Below, one piece after another: positions 34,454-46,018 of a DNA stretch of 64,000 nucleotides. The notes below the pieces were generated by a model. It was given only the letters and a program-made list of their open reading frames with translations, searched no databases and had not been told where the DNA came from. The stretch is from positions 1 to 64,000 of the forward strand of contig FMBT01000458.1 of the NCBI GenBank assembly GCA_900095095.1, written 5' to 3'. This DNA is from Fragilariopsis cylindrus CCMP1102 (lineage: Eukaryota > Bacillariophyta > Bacillariophyceae > Bacillariales > Bacillariaceae). Within the stretch, counting starts at the first letter, position 1, and every line of letters begins with the position of its first letter. The position numbers were made by a program, and so were the translations under genes.

Positions 34454-36835
34454 ATCCTTGTCCTTTGTTATTTAGCCTCAATGGTTGTGGGACTAGAGCT
34501 GCTTCGAATCAATCAATTCGATATAATAACAATAGTGGATAGAGGGAAAGCTTTAATGAAAAAGAACAACAACACTTGAAAACGGTACCAGTAGTGCCGC
34601 GGGGTTTTGATAGAATGGGGTTGACACGCCGATATTATTACTTTATGTACTGTTACGCTCACGGCACTTCTCAGTGTTTTTTATATCTCGGTGGGTTTTC
34701 ATACAGTGGAATACTTATTTATTTATTTAGTATGAGCGAGTTAAGAATGAGACTGCAGTTTCCTACCTCGCTCTTCTTTCACGATCTTTTTGTTCCTAGT
34801 GGAAGTGTACAATTCAGTGCTTCATGCAGCTTTCGTAACCACGTGCATATTCATTTTCCGGGTGCAATTTCTACGGTAGTTGCGGGCGATTGGTTTGATT
34901 TGTCTGTGTTTTTGACAAAGAAAAAAACAGTATGCTTTCAACAGCTGCTCGAAATAGATCGCGCGTAAAGCTGACGTAATTGCGAATTTTCTCATTAAAC
35001 ATAAACTCGCGGATGCTGCGTCAGAGAAGTTCTTCTTGCTATAAATATAATATAAATCTATTAGCTGTAGAAACAAGAAGAATCAACAAAATGCTCAAAC
35101 TTTGTCAATCGTATCCAAAATCAATCATAAAAAAATGTTGAATGCCTACTGAATCTGACAAAATTACGGTAATAATCAGTCGGTCATCACCTGTGTGTTC
35201 CATTTTGAAGAAGAATGAAATGAAGAAACGCAGAGTGTCACAACGTCAATATAACGCCAATCCTCACTGAATGCAGTATGAAAAGAGAACAATTAAGTGG
35301 GATGTTGATGTTGAAGTCGCGGAAGAGTGTATACGGTAAGACAGTGATTCAATTATTGTTATTTACTTCGACACAAAAAAGAGAACCTCTTGAGCTGTAA
35401 AAGAATTGTGTTGGACTGTTATTCGTATTACAATACAGTGAAACAAAAGTAAGGAAATTTTAGAATGGGATTAAAAGACGTGGCACAATATAATGTGCTG
35501 TTGCCAGTTGAGATGAGAAACATAAGTAACACCACCCATCACGGTATGCAGTATTGCATTGATTGATAACGCCAACATAGACGCATACAATAACACATGA
35601 CATATGACCAACACCAAGACACTTCGCGATGACGATAGAGCCCTTTTTGTGTGGCCAACCTTATATTTACTTATATTTATATGATGTAGCGAATCTCTAC
35701 GACTAACCAAGTTTGGAAATCGACAGCTGAGAGGACGTATTGATGCCTACAGTAACTCGCACACACACACACACACACTTATGTTGGCGCCTGGTCCTAC
35801 TAGTATTTGATACCTCGGAACGACTCGGAACGACTCGGAACTAGTACTACTCTTTTCCCAGTGAATATGGATATATATATGGCTGAAGTTTGTGGCATGT
35901 TTCGCCCTTATGAAACTCATCATGGTGTGGAAAGCTGATAATGTACTGGAGATATTTACGAATCCGCAATTGCTTGTTGGGACGAAAGTGGCAGTCAAAA
36001 TGGGAAGAAGTCTAAGTAGAGTTGAAGTTGCTACGTTAACGCCGCTCATCAATAGCTGAGAAATGATGCCATATCATTGATGAGTCACATGCATCCATCC
36101 TTCCATCCATCAACTTGAACCATTCTATATAAAGATTTGCAACCTCGTTGATAATTTATTCAAGAAGAACATAGCTACTCATTAATAATATGGGTTAGGA
36201 TCATTGATCCGATTGGAAAAACATAATGAAGACGCTATCAAGACATATAAACTATTAACGATAAACATAGTGGCGGATCCCTAACATCATGCATGATAAT
36301 ACTTGTTCGTCTTTAGATCATGAGATTGAACGGAAGGGGTCCAGGATAGGTGCAATAGCACGAGCTACAAAAGAGAGGTGATCGAATTTTGACACTTTCC
36401 TGAAAATAATAACTGCTGAGCGATGTGTCAAAACAAACACGTCTACATGATGTATTGAACCATTAGTTAACAACCGTATTAATTTTATTTATTAAATTAT
36501 GTTTCATTTCTTCAGTCAATTGTTACAATGTAGCACGCACCATCGTCATCGTAAGATTTGTTCGATTATCCCGCATTTTGAGTTTGTTTATTTTGTCGTC
36601 GTCCCGTAATACAGGTTATTCTCGCAAAATTTTCATTAACTTCTTTTTAGCACCCCCCTCCCCAAAATCACCAGCTTGTACTTCGCCGCGCGACATTTCC
36701 GAAACTTACAAATTCATCGCATTTTCGTCATGATGACGAAATTGTGATGTTTACTATTGTTGATTGTTGATGTCGCATATGTGAAATACAGTAGTTGCGA
36801 CTTGACAGCATGATTGGGTCTATCATATTCGCTCG
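34454..36835. other. Gene-poor 2.4 kb region
   Basis: Contains a (CA)9 run at 35760-35777, three units of a 10-base word (CTCGGAACGA) at 35814-35841 and a short protein-like frame at 35910-36059 (see findings). Longer frames at 34576, 34822, 35471 and 35747 show no domain character. Confidence 0.5.
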
Positions 36836-38824
36836 ATGACTAAAACAATGGTGAGAGACGGAAAGCGGAAAGCCTCGTCGCACCAGTCGATGGTGATGAA
36901 CTGTGATCCTGCAACAAATGATGACGAAGAGCCAACGACGACGCCAACAACAACGACAACGGTAACAGCGGATTCGTGGTCAAGAGTTGCTGTTGGACGA
37001 CTTAAAACGGTAAAGAAAGGAAGCGTTAAAGTTAGACAAACCGATAATAACAACGTCAACAACAATACCAACGCTGTTGTTTTTGATTCATCTTATAGTA
37101 CAAGTAGTACTCGTGGACGTGGATCATTGTCAGGTTGGACGTTATGTCCACTATGTGAGAAATATTCCAATAAAAAATATGCTTTAGGACGAGGGATTGC
37201 TAACCACCTACAGGATATCCATACACCGTGGAATCCAGGTAAATTAGTGCAAAAAATCCATCGAAGGAAATACGAAACTTCAAAGAGAGAACGTGAGATG
37301 ATAATTAGGAACGGTAGTAGGAAGAAGAAACGACGGCGACTAAATGATGACGACGAAGACGATGCTAAAAAGAATAATGTTAAGGACGACAAAGATAAAG
37401 ACGACCCGTCATCGTCGTTGTCTTCGTTTGAGCCATTGATCAGCTGGAAACCTACAGATGAAGAAAAAGAAGTATGGGCCACAAAAATACTCCAAATATT
37501 ACAACAAATCGAAGAACAAAAGACGGCGATGATTACATCTGTTGAATCTGAATCTGAATCAGAAACGACGACGAAATTAGAGAATAACGTGAAGGAAAAT
37601 GAAATTGGAAGAAAACCACCACCACCATCAGCAGCAGACAAATCGGGGAAACCGGCTGTTGTTTATCGACAAAGTTTGCCACCTTTTCTTATGGCTGCAT
37701 CGGAAGGAGACATAGTAAAGATACGGGAATTAGTCGAGGAAGCTAAGCGAAAAGACAACAATGGGAAAACGTATTTTGCACGTGCAGTTCAATACAACCA
37801 CAATACTAAAAATAACAACAACAACAATGATGATGATGGTGATGGTGATGATCACTACCTACGGATGTTATTGAACACAAGTGATCGTCATAAATCAATT
37901 TCCGATCACTGGGCTGCTGGTGGAGGTCACCTGGATTGTCTTCGTTACTTGTACGAACTTCGAGGAACTTTATCTGGAGTAGTAATTTCTAACAAAGTGC
38001 AACAACAACATCAGAAACCAAAATCTCGTGCGCTTCGTCGCGTGATGGAAAAACCTGTCTACATTATGCTGCTCGGAATGGTCATATGGATTGTATTCGA
38101 TATTTACTTGAGGAACAACATCAGCATATTCATCATAACGTTGACGAAGGATCCGGGGATGGTACTACGCCGTTACATCTTGCTTGCTATGGAGGGCATC
38201 CTGAAACCGTTAGGTATCTTATCAAAAATTTCGGAGCCAATGTTAACACAAAAACGATTGGGGATGTGGATGCTCCCATTGGTACGTACAGTAATCGTAA
38301 GCTATTCAAGTGCTTACGTTAATATAGTGTGATACAATATATGAGTACTAGTACTAGTACGAGTACGAGTAGATTGTTGATGTGCTTGTCTTATTATCAT
38401 TCATCTGTTGGAATTCGCGTGTCATGTTATGTAATGAAAATTCTAATCGATCATTCTTTCTTTCTTTCTTCTTACACTGATATACCGATATATCATGCAA
38501 TGTAGGGTTGGTATGACAATATCTGAATCGGAAGAATCTATCCGTGAACTTTGTGGATATCTTTACGAACAATGTGGCATATCTTTTGTAGATACTCAAG
38601 GTCAAGGTCATACAACTCTGCATAAGGCCGCCCATCGTCTGAATCGTCATGTCATTCAATGGATGGCAGACTCGAAATCTTCTGGTGGTGCTGGTTTACA
38701 CCAAGAAGACAAACAAAAAGCTGGGAAACCTGATCTAGGCGGCCATAAACCTAGTGATATATGGATGCATATGGGCGGAGACAATGCATTCTCAGAATGG
38801 ATGAAAACTAACCTGGGATGGTGA
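36836..38824 (+). CDS. Zinc-finger and ankyrin-repeat protein, one apparent frameshift
   Basis: The first exon runs from 36836 to about 38285 and the second from 38506 to 38824; the acceptor at 38505 is clear, the donor is GTACGT or GTACAG within 38282-38290. The protein begins with a basic Thr/Asn-rich region. A C2H2-like finger follows (CPLC, then HLQDIH), then a Lys/Arg nuclear signal (SRKKKRRRLN) and Glu-rich helices. Ankyrin repeats follow (LMAASEGDIVKIRELV, ADHWAAGGGHLDCLRYL-like, GTTPLHLACYGGHPETVRYL, GHTTLHKAAHRLN). One repeat is recovered only in the next frame from about 38045 (TCLHYAARNGHMDCIRYL), so a one-base indel lies at about 38035-38055. A nuclear protein-interaction role is likely; partners are unknown. 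Confidence 0.7.
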
Positions 38825-39409
38825 TATTTTTAGAATATTTTTATGTTGAAGATAATATAGATCACACATAAACACACACATACACACATACACACATAAT
38901 AGCTCTATGAATTCTAAATGGTATCGTTTTTAAAGGCACTTTTTGTATGCTCAAATTTGCAAAGATTAGTACTAAACTATGGAAAACCCATAGAATAATT
39001 AGCTCGTGAGCACAGTCCATAACAGCGTTACCTCTTAATAATAAATAATGATATATTTATTTGTAGAATTCGTTGCTTCATCGAAAATGAAAAGGGGGTA
39101 AAATAAATGGTCCCCAAAAAAGTATTCTGTGTTTTAGGCTAAATTGAGCGTTATGGGTCGTTATTTAATCGAGTCAGAGCTGCTTTCTTTGAATACCGTA
39201 ATTAAATAATCAGATAATCTGCAATCGGTATCCTCCAATGGCGGACTACCGTTACATACTAGTACTTCAATCGGAACACATCATCTGATACAAGTACGAT
39301 AACAAGTATTATATCGTAATACGTATTTTATATCGTAATACGCACTGACTTGACGTTCAGAGGACGACGAGAGGAGAACGTGATTGAATTGATTGTGAGA
39401 ACAAAAATA
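38825..39409. other. Intergenic stretch
   Basis: About 580 AT-rich bases between two plus-strand genes, with an ACACACATAC repeat at about 38872-38898 and two near copies of TATCGTAATACG at 39313-39342. No gene seen. Confidence 0.45.
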
Positions 39410-40898
39410 ATGATGCTAAATATCATACGGAGAGAAAAAATAATGTTTTCGCGACGACGGTTTTGTCGCTATCGAGGTCGGTGTCGGTGGGAGAACTTAG
39501 CAATAGTGGTATTGATTTCCTTGGCATTTTCGGGCCTGCGTAATGGAATTTGGCAACAGGAATGTTCCTCGTCGGTGTCATCATCGCTCGACTCATCTTC
39601 TGTCAATAAAAATTGTGGCGGTAATACCATATTTTTATTCGCCGAGGCTATATCCGTTGCCGTCGTGGGAACATCTTCAAACAACAACGAAAGAGATGAT
39701 GACGAAGAAGAAGATCAGCAGAATGATACATCGAAAAATGATAACAATTCTGAGGACAAAGCGATACCCGAAAAGACAAATCGTCGTTTGATGGAGACAA
39801 AAACTACCCTCTCAATCGGTCAGATATTCCGCAAGGCTGGACGTAAAGCACTTGGTGGAGGATTACCGGGAGCAGTTGCCGGGGTTGTGCAGGTTTTGAC
39901 ACTGATGTGGTTACGTACTATAATCAATTACCAAAGCCGGTACGGTGCATCATTTCGTCGGGCTGTTAACATCTTATACAAAGAAGGAGGTATAGGAAGA
40001 TTTTATCGTGGAGTTGGTTTCGCTCTCTTTCAGGCTCCGATGAGTAAATTTGTTGCGACTGCATCCAATGATGGTGTTTTAGCATTCTTATCTAGTTTCC
40101 CCCTATCCAAACATTGGAATCCCGCCGTCACTACCATCTTTGCCTCCTTGTTCGTTGGTGGATTCCGTATGATCCTCATGCCGATAGATACATGCAAGAC
40201 AGTTTTACAAGTAAGTACTTTAATAGTTTTAACCATGATGACAAAGTTGCCAACACATACACCATATGTAATAATATTGCTATAATAACAATTGCTTTCC
40301 TTCTTCCTTTGCTTGTAGGTTGATTCGAGAGAGGGATTTCGCGCCTTAATGAGGAGGGTGAGAGCGGGTAAGATTTCGGCGCTGTATCAAGGGGCTCTTG
40401 CTACGGCCGCGAGTTCTACTATCGGACATTATCCGTGGTTCGTCACCTTTAATTTTTTGTCATCGGCTGAGTGGTTAAAGCATGCTATAAAATCAAAACT
40501 ATTACGGAATGCGAGTATTGGCCTCACATCAAGTGTTATCAGTGACACGATAGTTAAGTATTTCGTGTCATCAAAACAACAAAGCAGAGTATAGGTTCAA
40601 AACATGATTTACTTATTCCGATACGATACGAATGATTGTAGCGGCCGATGGTTGGAAGGGGTTGTTTGGTAGAGGTTTGAGAACTCGTGTACTTGCAAAT
40701 TCCATACAATCGACACTTTTTACTGTGATATGGAGGGGGTTAGCCGAACGATGGGGAAACGATGACGACGAAATTGAAAACGACGCCACAAACGATAATA
40801 GTATCGAAAGCGATATCACAACAACAGACGAAGTTAAAATTCACAACCTGAGAAAGCCTTCAAACCCTGCGGATAAAGATTTTGTAGAAGAGAAATGA
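39410..40898 (+). CDS. SLC25-type carrier with N-terminal signal-like segment, frame-disrupted near its end
   Basis: Starts at the ATG at 39410 (the frame before it would need a TTG). Exon 1 ends at 40210 and exon 2 starts at 40319, joined inside PIDTCKTVLQ-VDSREGF, the PxDxxK carrier signature. Earlier repeat parts are visible (GGGLPGAVAGVVQV, FYRGVGFALFQAP). After about 40585 the frame changes and the last repeat continues from about 40605 (GWKGLFGRGLRTRVLANS, then VIWRGLAERW); two indels or an unrecognised intron are needed. Before the carrier part sit a basic N-terminus, a hydrophobic segment (NLAIVVLISLAFSGL) and an acidic linker of about 50 residues, unusual for mitochondrial carriers and possibly an ER or plastid signal. 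Substrate cannot be read. Confidence 0.7.
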
Positions 40899-41768
40899 TT
40901 ATAAAAAATATTTTTTTGTGGTTCGCTAAACTGTGAATCTCTAAAATTATTTTTAATTTAAAATAGCCTCAATCTGAAATACAGTTTTAAAAGTATATAC
41001 GAACTTTTCTTGTTCCAATTTACCAGTAAATTTCGACTAATAGGAAAGATCAGATTCAATTTAAAAATTATGGGTGCAGTGCTCAGTAGCTACTATGAAT
41101 ACATTTTGCAAGAGGGAGGTGCGAAAGCGTCAAAGACCAAATTCAGTCTGCAATACGGTAATTGAAGATTAAAAGATTAAACTTTAGTAACAAATATTCA
41201 AATATAATCTAATTTTATTACATATTCAAATACAGTATAATTTATTTTTATTAATATCATGCATTACATTTCATAAAAGTATAACCCCGTGTATAACCCC
41301 GTGGCAAAGACAACAAAATTACCATTTCACCAAAATAGGAAAAAACTGCAATATAAAAGCATTGGACGGAAAAAAATTCATAAGAGATACATACAAGATC
41401 CCAGTGAGAGTGTAAGTGCGGTGAAACTCCATACAATCTCGATGATCAATTTCATCTCTTTTTGTTCAGCGTCATGGCAATGATATTCCTTCATCGCATG
41501 ATACGTCATTCCAGATTTTTTTTGTCAAAACATTATATATTAAAGTATTTTCCATTTTTGGAGGGTGGCTGTGCATCGAGCAGGTTAATTGAATTGTGGT
41601 ATATATAGTCCAGTGAACTCTAGTACAAGCTAGAGTTCATCTTCGGCTCCTCCAGCGCTAGAAGCGACTACTAATTGCTTCAATATTTTCTTTCTCTTTT
41701 TTAACCAATTCAAGAGTTCTGATGTCATACTAGAACCTTCCATCGCTTCTAGTCTATCAGTTGTGATG
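40899..41768. other. Convergent intergenic region
   Basis: 870 AT-rich bases. A 64-residue frame at 41289 and other short frames have no domain character. An inverted match CTCTAGTACAAGCTAGAG lies at about 41619-41636. Confidence 0.45.
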
Positions 41769-42559
41769 TCAGTCTACGTTCGACTTGGATTTCATCTTAC
41801 CAATGTATCCAATCTCCTTGTCATTGCATCCCTTCTCGGTATCGACAGCACACGTCGACGTATTGCCATATTCTTCTATCATATCTGTCATCCTTTCCTC
41901 ATCTCCTAATTCTGTACACATTGCTTCAGTCGTCTTCTTACATAAGTACCCCAGCGATAGAAGTTTCTTTATTAAATATCGTACAGTCGGCCACCCGCCG
42001 GCTCCAGGATTCCATGGTTCACCATTTGGACCCTCCCGAATTGATTCCTGGCTCAAATCAACATCCATAAATGCTACATCAGTTGAACCTTCAAATATTT
42101 TCGTCACCGCATCCCAGGCCGGAGCCTGTTTTCGTCATCACCCTCATCCCTATGTAATGTAATAAATAAAGTAGTATAGTAGAGGTATTTATTATGGTTA
42201 TCCAGACGACAAGGAGATGGAAATCAAAAAATAAGTTCGGCATACGAAACAGTTCAAATAATGATAAAAAGGAAGACAATGATGATGACGACGACGGCGA
42301 CGATGATGGTGATGGATGGTGATGATAACATTCTTTCATCGTTTTTTTTTTCATTTTTACATACCTCAGAGGCAATAAACCGAACAAACACAGTTTTACC
42401 CATGTCAATTTGGTTTTGAATTGTCTCGGCATAATTGTCAGTGGTAAGCTTTGTAGAGAATGTCCAATGGTCATCTGAATAGATACCGGCAGCGACGACC
42501 GTAAGGGAGATCACAGAGATTACAAATCGTAAGAGTATTCTCATCATGCTTGTCGTCAT
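41769..42559 (-). CDS. Secreted thioredoxin-fold-like protein lacking CxxC
   Basis: Two exons, 42559-42365 and 42125-41769, with a 239-base GTATGT...CAG intron in phase 0; product 183 residues. A signal peptide (FVISVISLTVVAAGIY) leads to a thioredoxin-like half: KTVFVRFIASE then APAWDAV, AFMDVDLSQ, and GGWPTVRYL with the cis-Pro typical of the fold. In active family members a WCxxC segment stands between the first strand and APAW; here the splice joins ASE straight to APAW. The upstream intron end reads RKQAPAW in frame after a stop, so a missed small exon or a sequence error could hide cysteines. Likely an ER or secreted protein, redox role uncertain. Confidence 0.65.
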
Positions 42560-43272
42560 ATGCTTTTTGACTTCTTCCTTCTTCTTCTTCTTGTCGATTT
42601 TGACAACAAGTACAAGTGAAGTAAAATCAATTTATGATTATTCGATTTGTCAAATCTCAAATCAAATGTCAAAAGCTAGTGAGTTGATGACTGTAACATC
42701 ATGACAGCTTCGCATTTCGCTATTGCTTCATTTTTCATGCCGAATTATCAAATGTACTAGTATTAACCCTAACCCTAATCCGGTAGGCACTAATCGATTT
42801 GGCATCATACGGTAACTTATTAGTGTGCTACAAAGCAAGCTCGCGTTGAGAGTACTACGGTATGTAAAAATTCAAAGGGCGCCAGAATTAATTTTTTTTT
42901 TGAAATCAGTCCAAAGTCCGATCCACTTTCATTTCATTTTCAAAGTGGCCAATTAAGCATGGGATGGCGATACTCTATTCGGGCAAACAAGATAAAACAA
43001 CAAAAATATATTACGGTAGACAACTACTGCAACAACTAAGGACGTAATTCTACTGCTAGTAGGTGGACCGAGAACGAGCAACATTCATTTAGTAAGAACG
43101 AAGATTAATTACTGTAACGGTCGCGCAATAATAAGAAATCAAAAATTAAAATCGACCATAATAATACAAGTAACCGTTACTTGTAGTAAAGATTACCAGA
43201 GCATAGCAGCAAGCAATCAAACAACAATCAAACAACAACAACAACAAATAAGCTTACATAATCTAAAATAAA
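42560..43272. other. Divergent promoter region with a telomere-like word
   Basis: 713 bases between the thioredoxin-like gene (minus) and the PHD-PWWP gene (plus). AAC repeats lie at about 43225-43248 just before the plus-strand start. No gene seen. Confidence 0.5.
42764..42778. repeat. Short interstitial telomere-like repeat
   Basis: Two and a half CCCTAA units (TAACCCTAACCCTAA). The same word occurs in both copia LTRs at 103-116 and 7637-7650. Confidence 0.7.
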
Positions 43273-45824
43273 ATGGCTAGTAAAACAGGATCCTTCCTTA
43301 AGGATAATGAACGACAAAAAATTCTTCTAGATTTACAAAAAAAGGGTGAATTAAAATCAAATAATGTACCAGAATCAGTGAAAAGAGAAGCATCAGATCT
43401 GGTACAACAACAGCAACAGCAACAGCAACAGCAATGTGGGGAAAAAGGGGGAACGCGAACAAAAACAATACGGAACGGGATGTTTAGCATGTGGAGAAGA
43501 TGATGATCATGCTAATTTACTTTTATGTGAAGCGTGTAATGCCGAATATCATACGCATTGTTTAGAACCACCACTTAGGGCTGTACCCAATGGGGATTGG
43601 TATTGTTGTAAGTTAAGAAAAAGAAAAAAAAGAATGATGGTTGATCAATAAAATGGAAATAATTCGAATCGATTCAATTTATATTATATATTATATGTAA
43701 TCTGTAATCGTCAAGCGTTTCACAAAACAAAAAAATGCAAACCACAAACACAAATTAATTCACCCCCTTTCTCCTTCCCGACATTCTCTCACTTTTCCAC
43801 AAATAATCAATGCATAATAAATTTGATTTGTATTGTATTGTATTGTATTGTATTGTATAGCCGAGTGTAAGGCAAGGGTGGAACACGTTGATGATGATGG
43901 TTTGGATTTATTAGTCAACTCTTTGAAACCGTGTTTTACATCTCGATTCGGTGAAGTTTGTTGGGCTCAAGGGGGTACGTAATAAATATGTATCATAATA
44001 ACTATAGGATGACGATGATGATAATGAAAATGAAAATGATTTTATTTGATAATACGGTAGTGTAGTGTTGCGAATTTTGAGATACAATTAATTACAATAA
44101 TATAATGATGTATGCGACACTCATCTTGTGCTTTTTTTGAATGATGTTACACTTTGCTCTTTTGAAAATACAGGACAGGGTTTTGGTTGGTGGGTAAGTT
44201 TTTTTTCACTTTTTTTTTTCTGAAATTTGTATATAATTTGCGAAATTGATAGCGAATACTAAAACTACGTGCATTGATCTCATCACACTATTTTCTTATC
44301 GTGTTTTTCCAACAACAATCGTTTTTTTCATGTTTTTGTCTTTGCAGCCAGCATTTATTTATGATCCGAGACATACGATAGGAAGTGCAAGACAGTTAGC
44401 TAAAAAAAATCTTGGGAAAAGACATTTAGTTTATTTCTTTGAATGTCGCGATGCACCATTTTCTGTATTAAGTACTGCCAAGATTACGAAGTAAGTACAA
44501 TATACACTTATTACCAATACAACACAATACACGAGGAGGAAAGAACAGATAAGATGTTCCAGCATTCAATATTATTCTGATCTTATTGAGAGTCTTCAAT
44601 TTGGTTTTTTATTTGAAATCAAATAATATCTAAATATGCCTAACGTAATCATATTTTTATTCTATCTTATCCTACTATTATTGCAGATGGGAAACCGGGT
44701 TGATCGATAACTTCCATTTAGGTGCGTCTCGTACTACTTTACGGCTGCGAGCGAAGTATGAGAGAAGATATTGATTCATTATCATATGCAAGTGTCTACG
44801 AATGACTTATTCTGACCGTCCATCATTTGTTGTCTCTTTCGTTTTTGTTGCTGCCATTCCTGCCACTTATGTTATTTATATCATTATTATTATTATTATT
44901 AAGGTAAAATTGCACGTGGGGCAGGTCAAAAAAGGACTACGAAATTCGAACAGGCATTGCAAGCGGCAACAATAGAAGACACTAAGCCTATCGAAATGAG
45001 ATTGGACTGGAAGTGAGTAATAATTCTTCTCTACCGGGTGGTGCTTTGACAGTTTTTTTTTTGAAAGTAACGCCATCGTTCCACTGTACATTATAATCCT
45101 CACTGTTTCTGTCTCTTTTCCCACCAAAAAAAATAGTCACTCAGAACAGCCACAGATCCTTCCATCCCCTCAAACAAAGAAAGTTCCACCATCAAGGAAA
45201 CGACGAAGGAGAGAAATTTCTCCAGTCAAACGTTCTTCGTCGAACGAGTCACATACATCAGCAAAGCCACGATCACGCCCCCGGGGTTTTCCTTTAATGA
45301 GAGAGGACTCGTCGATGGCGCAAGTTTCGACTCGAAGAAATTTGAATTCTGCCTTAGACGCAATTACGACGACAAAAAACGAGTGTGCCAATCCCATTGT
45401 AGAATTAGCTGAGGATGGAGAACTTTTTATGAAACTACTCATGAAACAAAGTCTGCCCATGGAGGGATCGACAGTAGACGCACCAAGCTCTAGTGGTGGA
45501 CCTGGTAAGAATGTAGGTTTCGTGAAATTAACATCCCGAAAATCAAATACTTTTGCCGATGCGAGAAAAGTTATTGAACAAGATCTTGTGCCGGATTCCC
45601 TTACCCCGACCATTGAATGGAGATTCTTTATACCAGGCCTCGGTCCTGTTAGTAACAAGCAAGAAGCTAGTTTGGGACCAATTCTTTCATTTCTTAAACG
45701 AACAACACTTGAGACAAATTTGGGGGACGGAACATTAATGCATCCACTTAAGGTTTTTATCGTTGAGCTAAAAGCTGCTACATCTACCACTGATGCTGCT
45801 ACTGCTACCGCTACTGTCTCGTAG
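43273..45824 (+). CDS. PHD-finger and PWWP-domain chromatin protein, seven exons
   Basis: Exons: 43273-43607, 43861-43974, 44174-44193, 44348-44490, 44687-44721, 44904-45012 and 45137-45824; each join is GT-AG and keeps one frame. The PHD finger (CLACGEDDDHANLLLCEAC, H..C, GDWYCSEC) is completed across the first intron. A PWWP-type module follows (FGEVCWAQ, GFGWWPAFIYDP), with the 20-base exon supplying QGFGWW. PHD fingers read histone tails and PWWP domains read methylated histone H3 and DNA, so this is a chromatin reader. A basic PSRKRRRRE patch suggests nuclear import. In exon 1 the Gln-rich start and the PHD lie in different frames; the shift falls in runs of G and A at 43436-43455. Confidence 0.85.
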
Positions 45825-45865
45825 GAGATGATTAGAAATATGATAACTTCATCCTTGTTCATAAT

Positions 45866-45892
45866 TCGTCATATATGAAGGCGTTTATAGTT
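45866..45892. repeat. 27-bp dispersed repeat, copy 1
   Basis: An exact 27-base word, beginning TCGTCATATATGAAGG, lies just after the PHD-PWWP stop codon and recurs at 54768-54794. The flanks differ. Confidence 0.85.
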
Positions 45893-46018
45893 TATAAAAT
45901 ACTAATATACTAATTGAGATTATACACTAATCCTGCATAAATGTGTTTTACACTCATAAACTACATGGATCTACCAGCTATGGTCGTGTGATGATTGAGA
46001 GGTGCTTATAGTAGGGGA

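Noticed and set aside
34576-34968. 130-residue plus-strand frame
   Set aside because: No domain, no splice support and composition like spacer translation.
35747-36052. 101-residue minus-strand frame
   Set aside because: Its C-terminal part translates the CA repeat, and the plus-strand frame at 35910 looks more protein-like.
37093-37641. 182-residue minus-strand frame
   Set aside because: Antisense of the zinc-finger/ankyrin gene; low-complexity Ser/Phe composition.
45170-45862. 230-residue minus-strand frame
   Set aside because: Lies antisense to the last exon of the PHD-PWWP gene, whose reading is supported by six splice joins.
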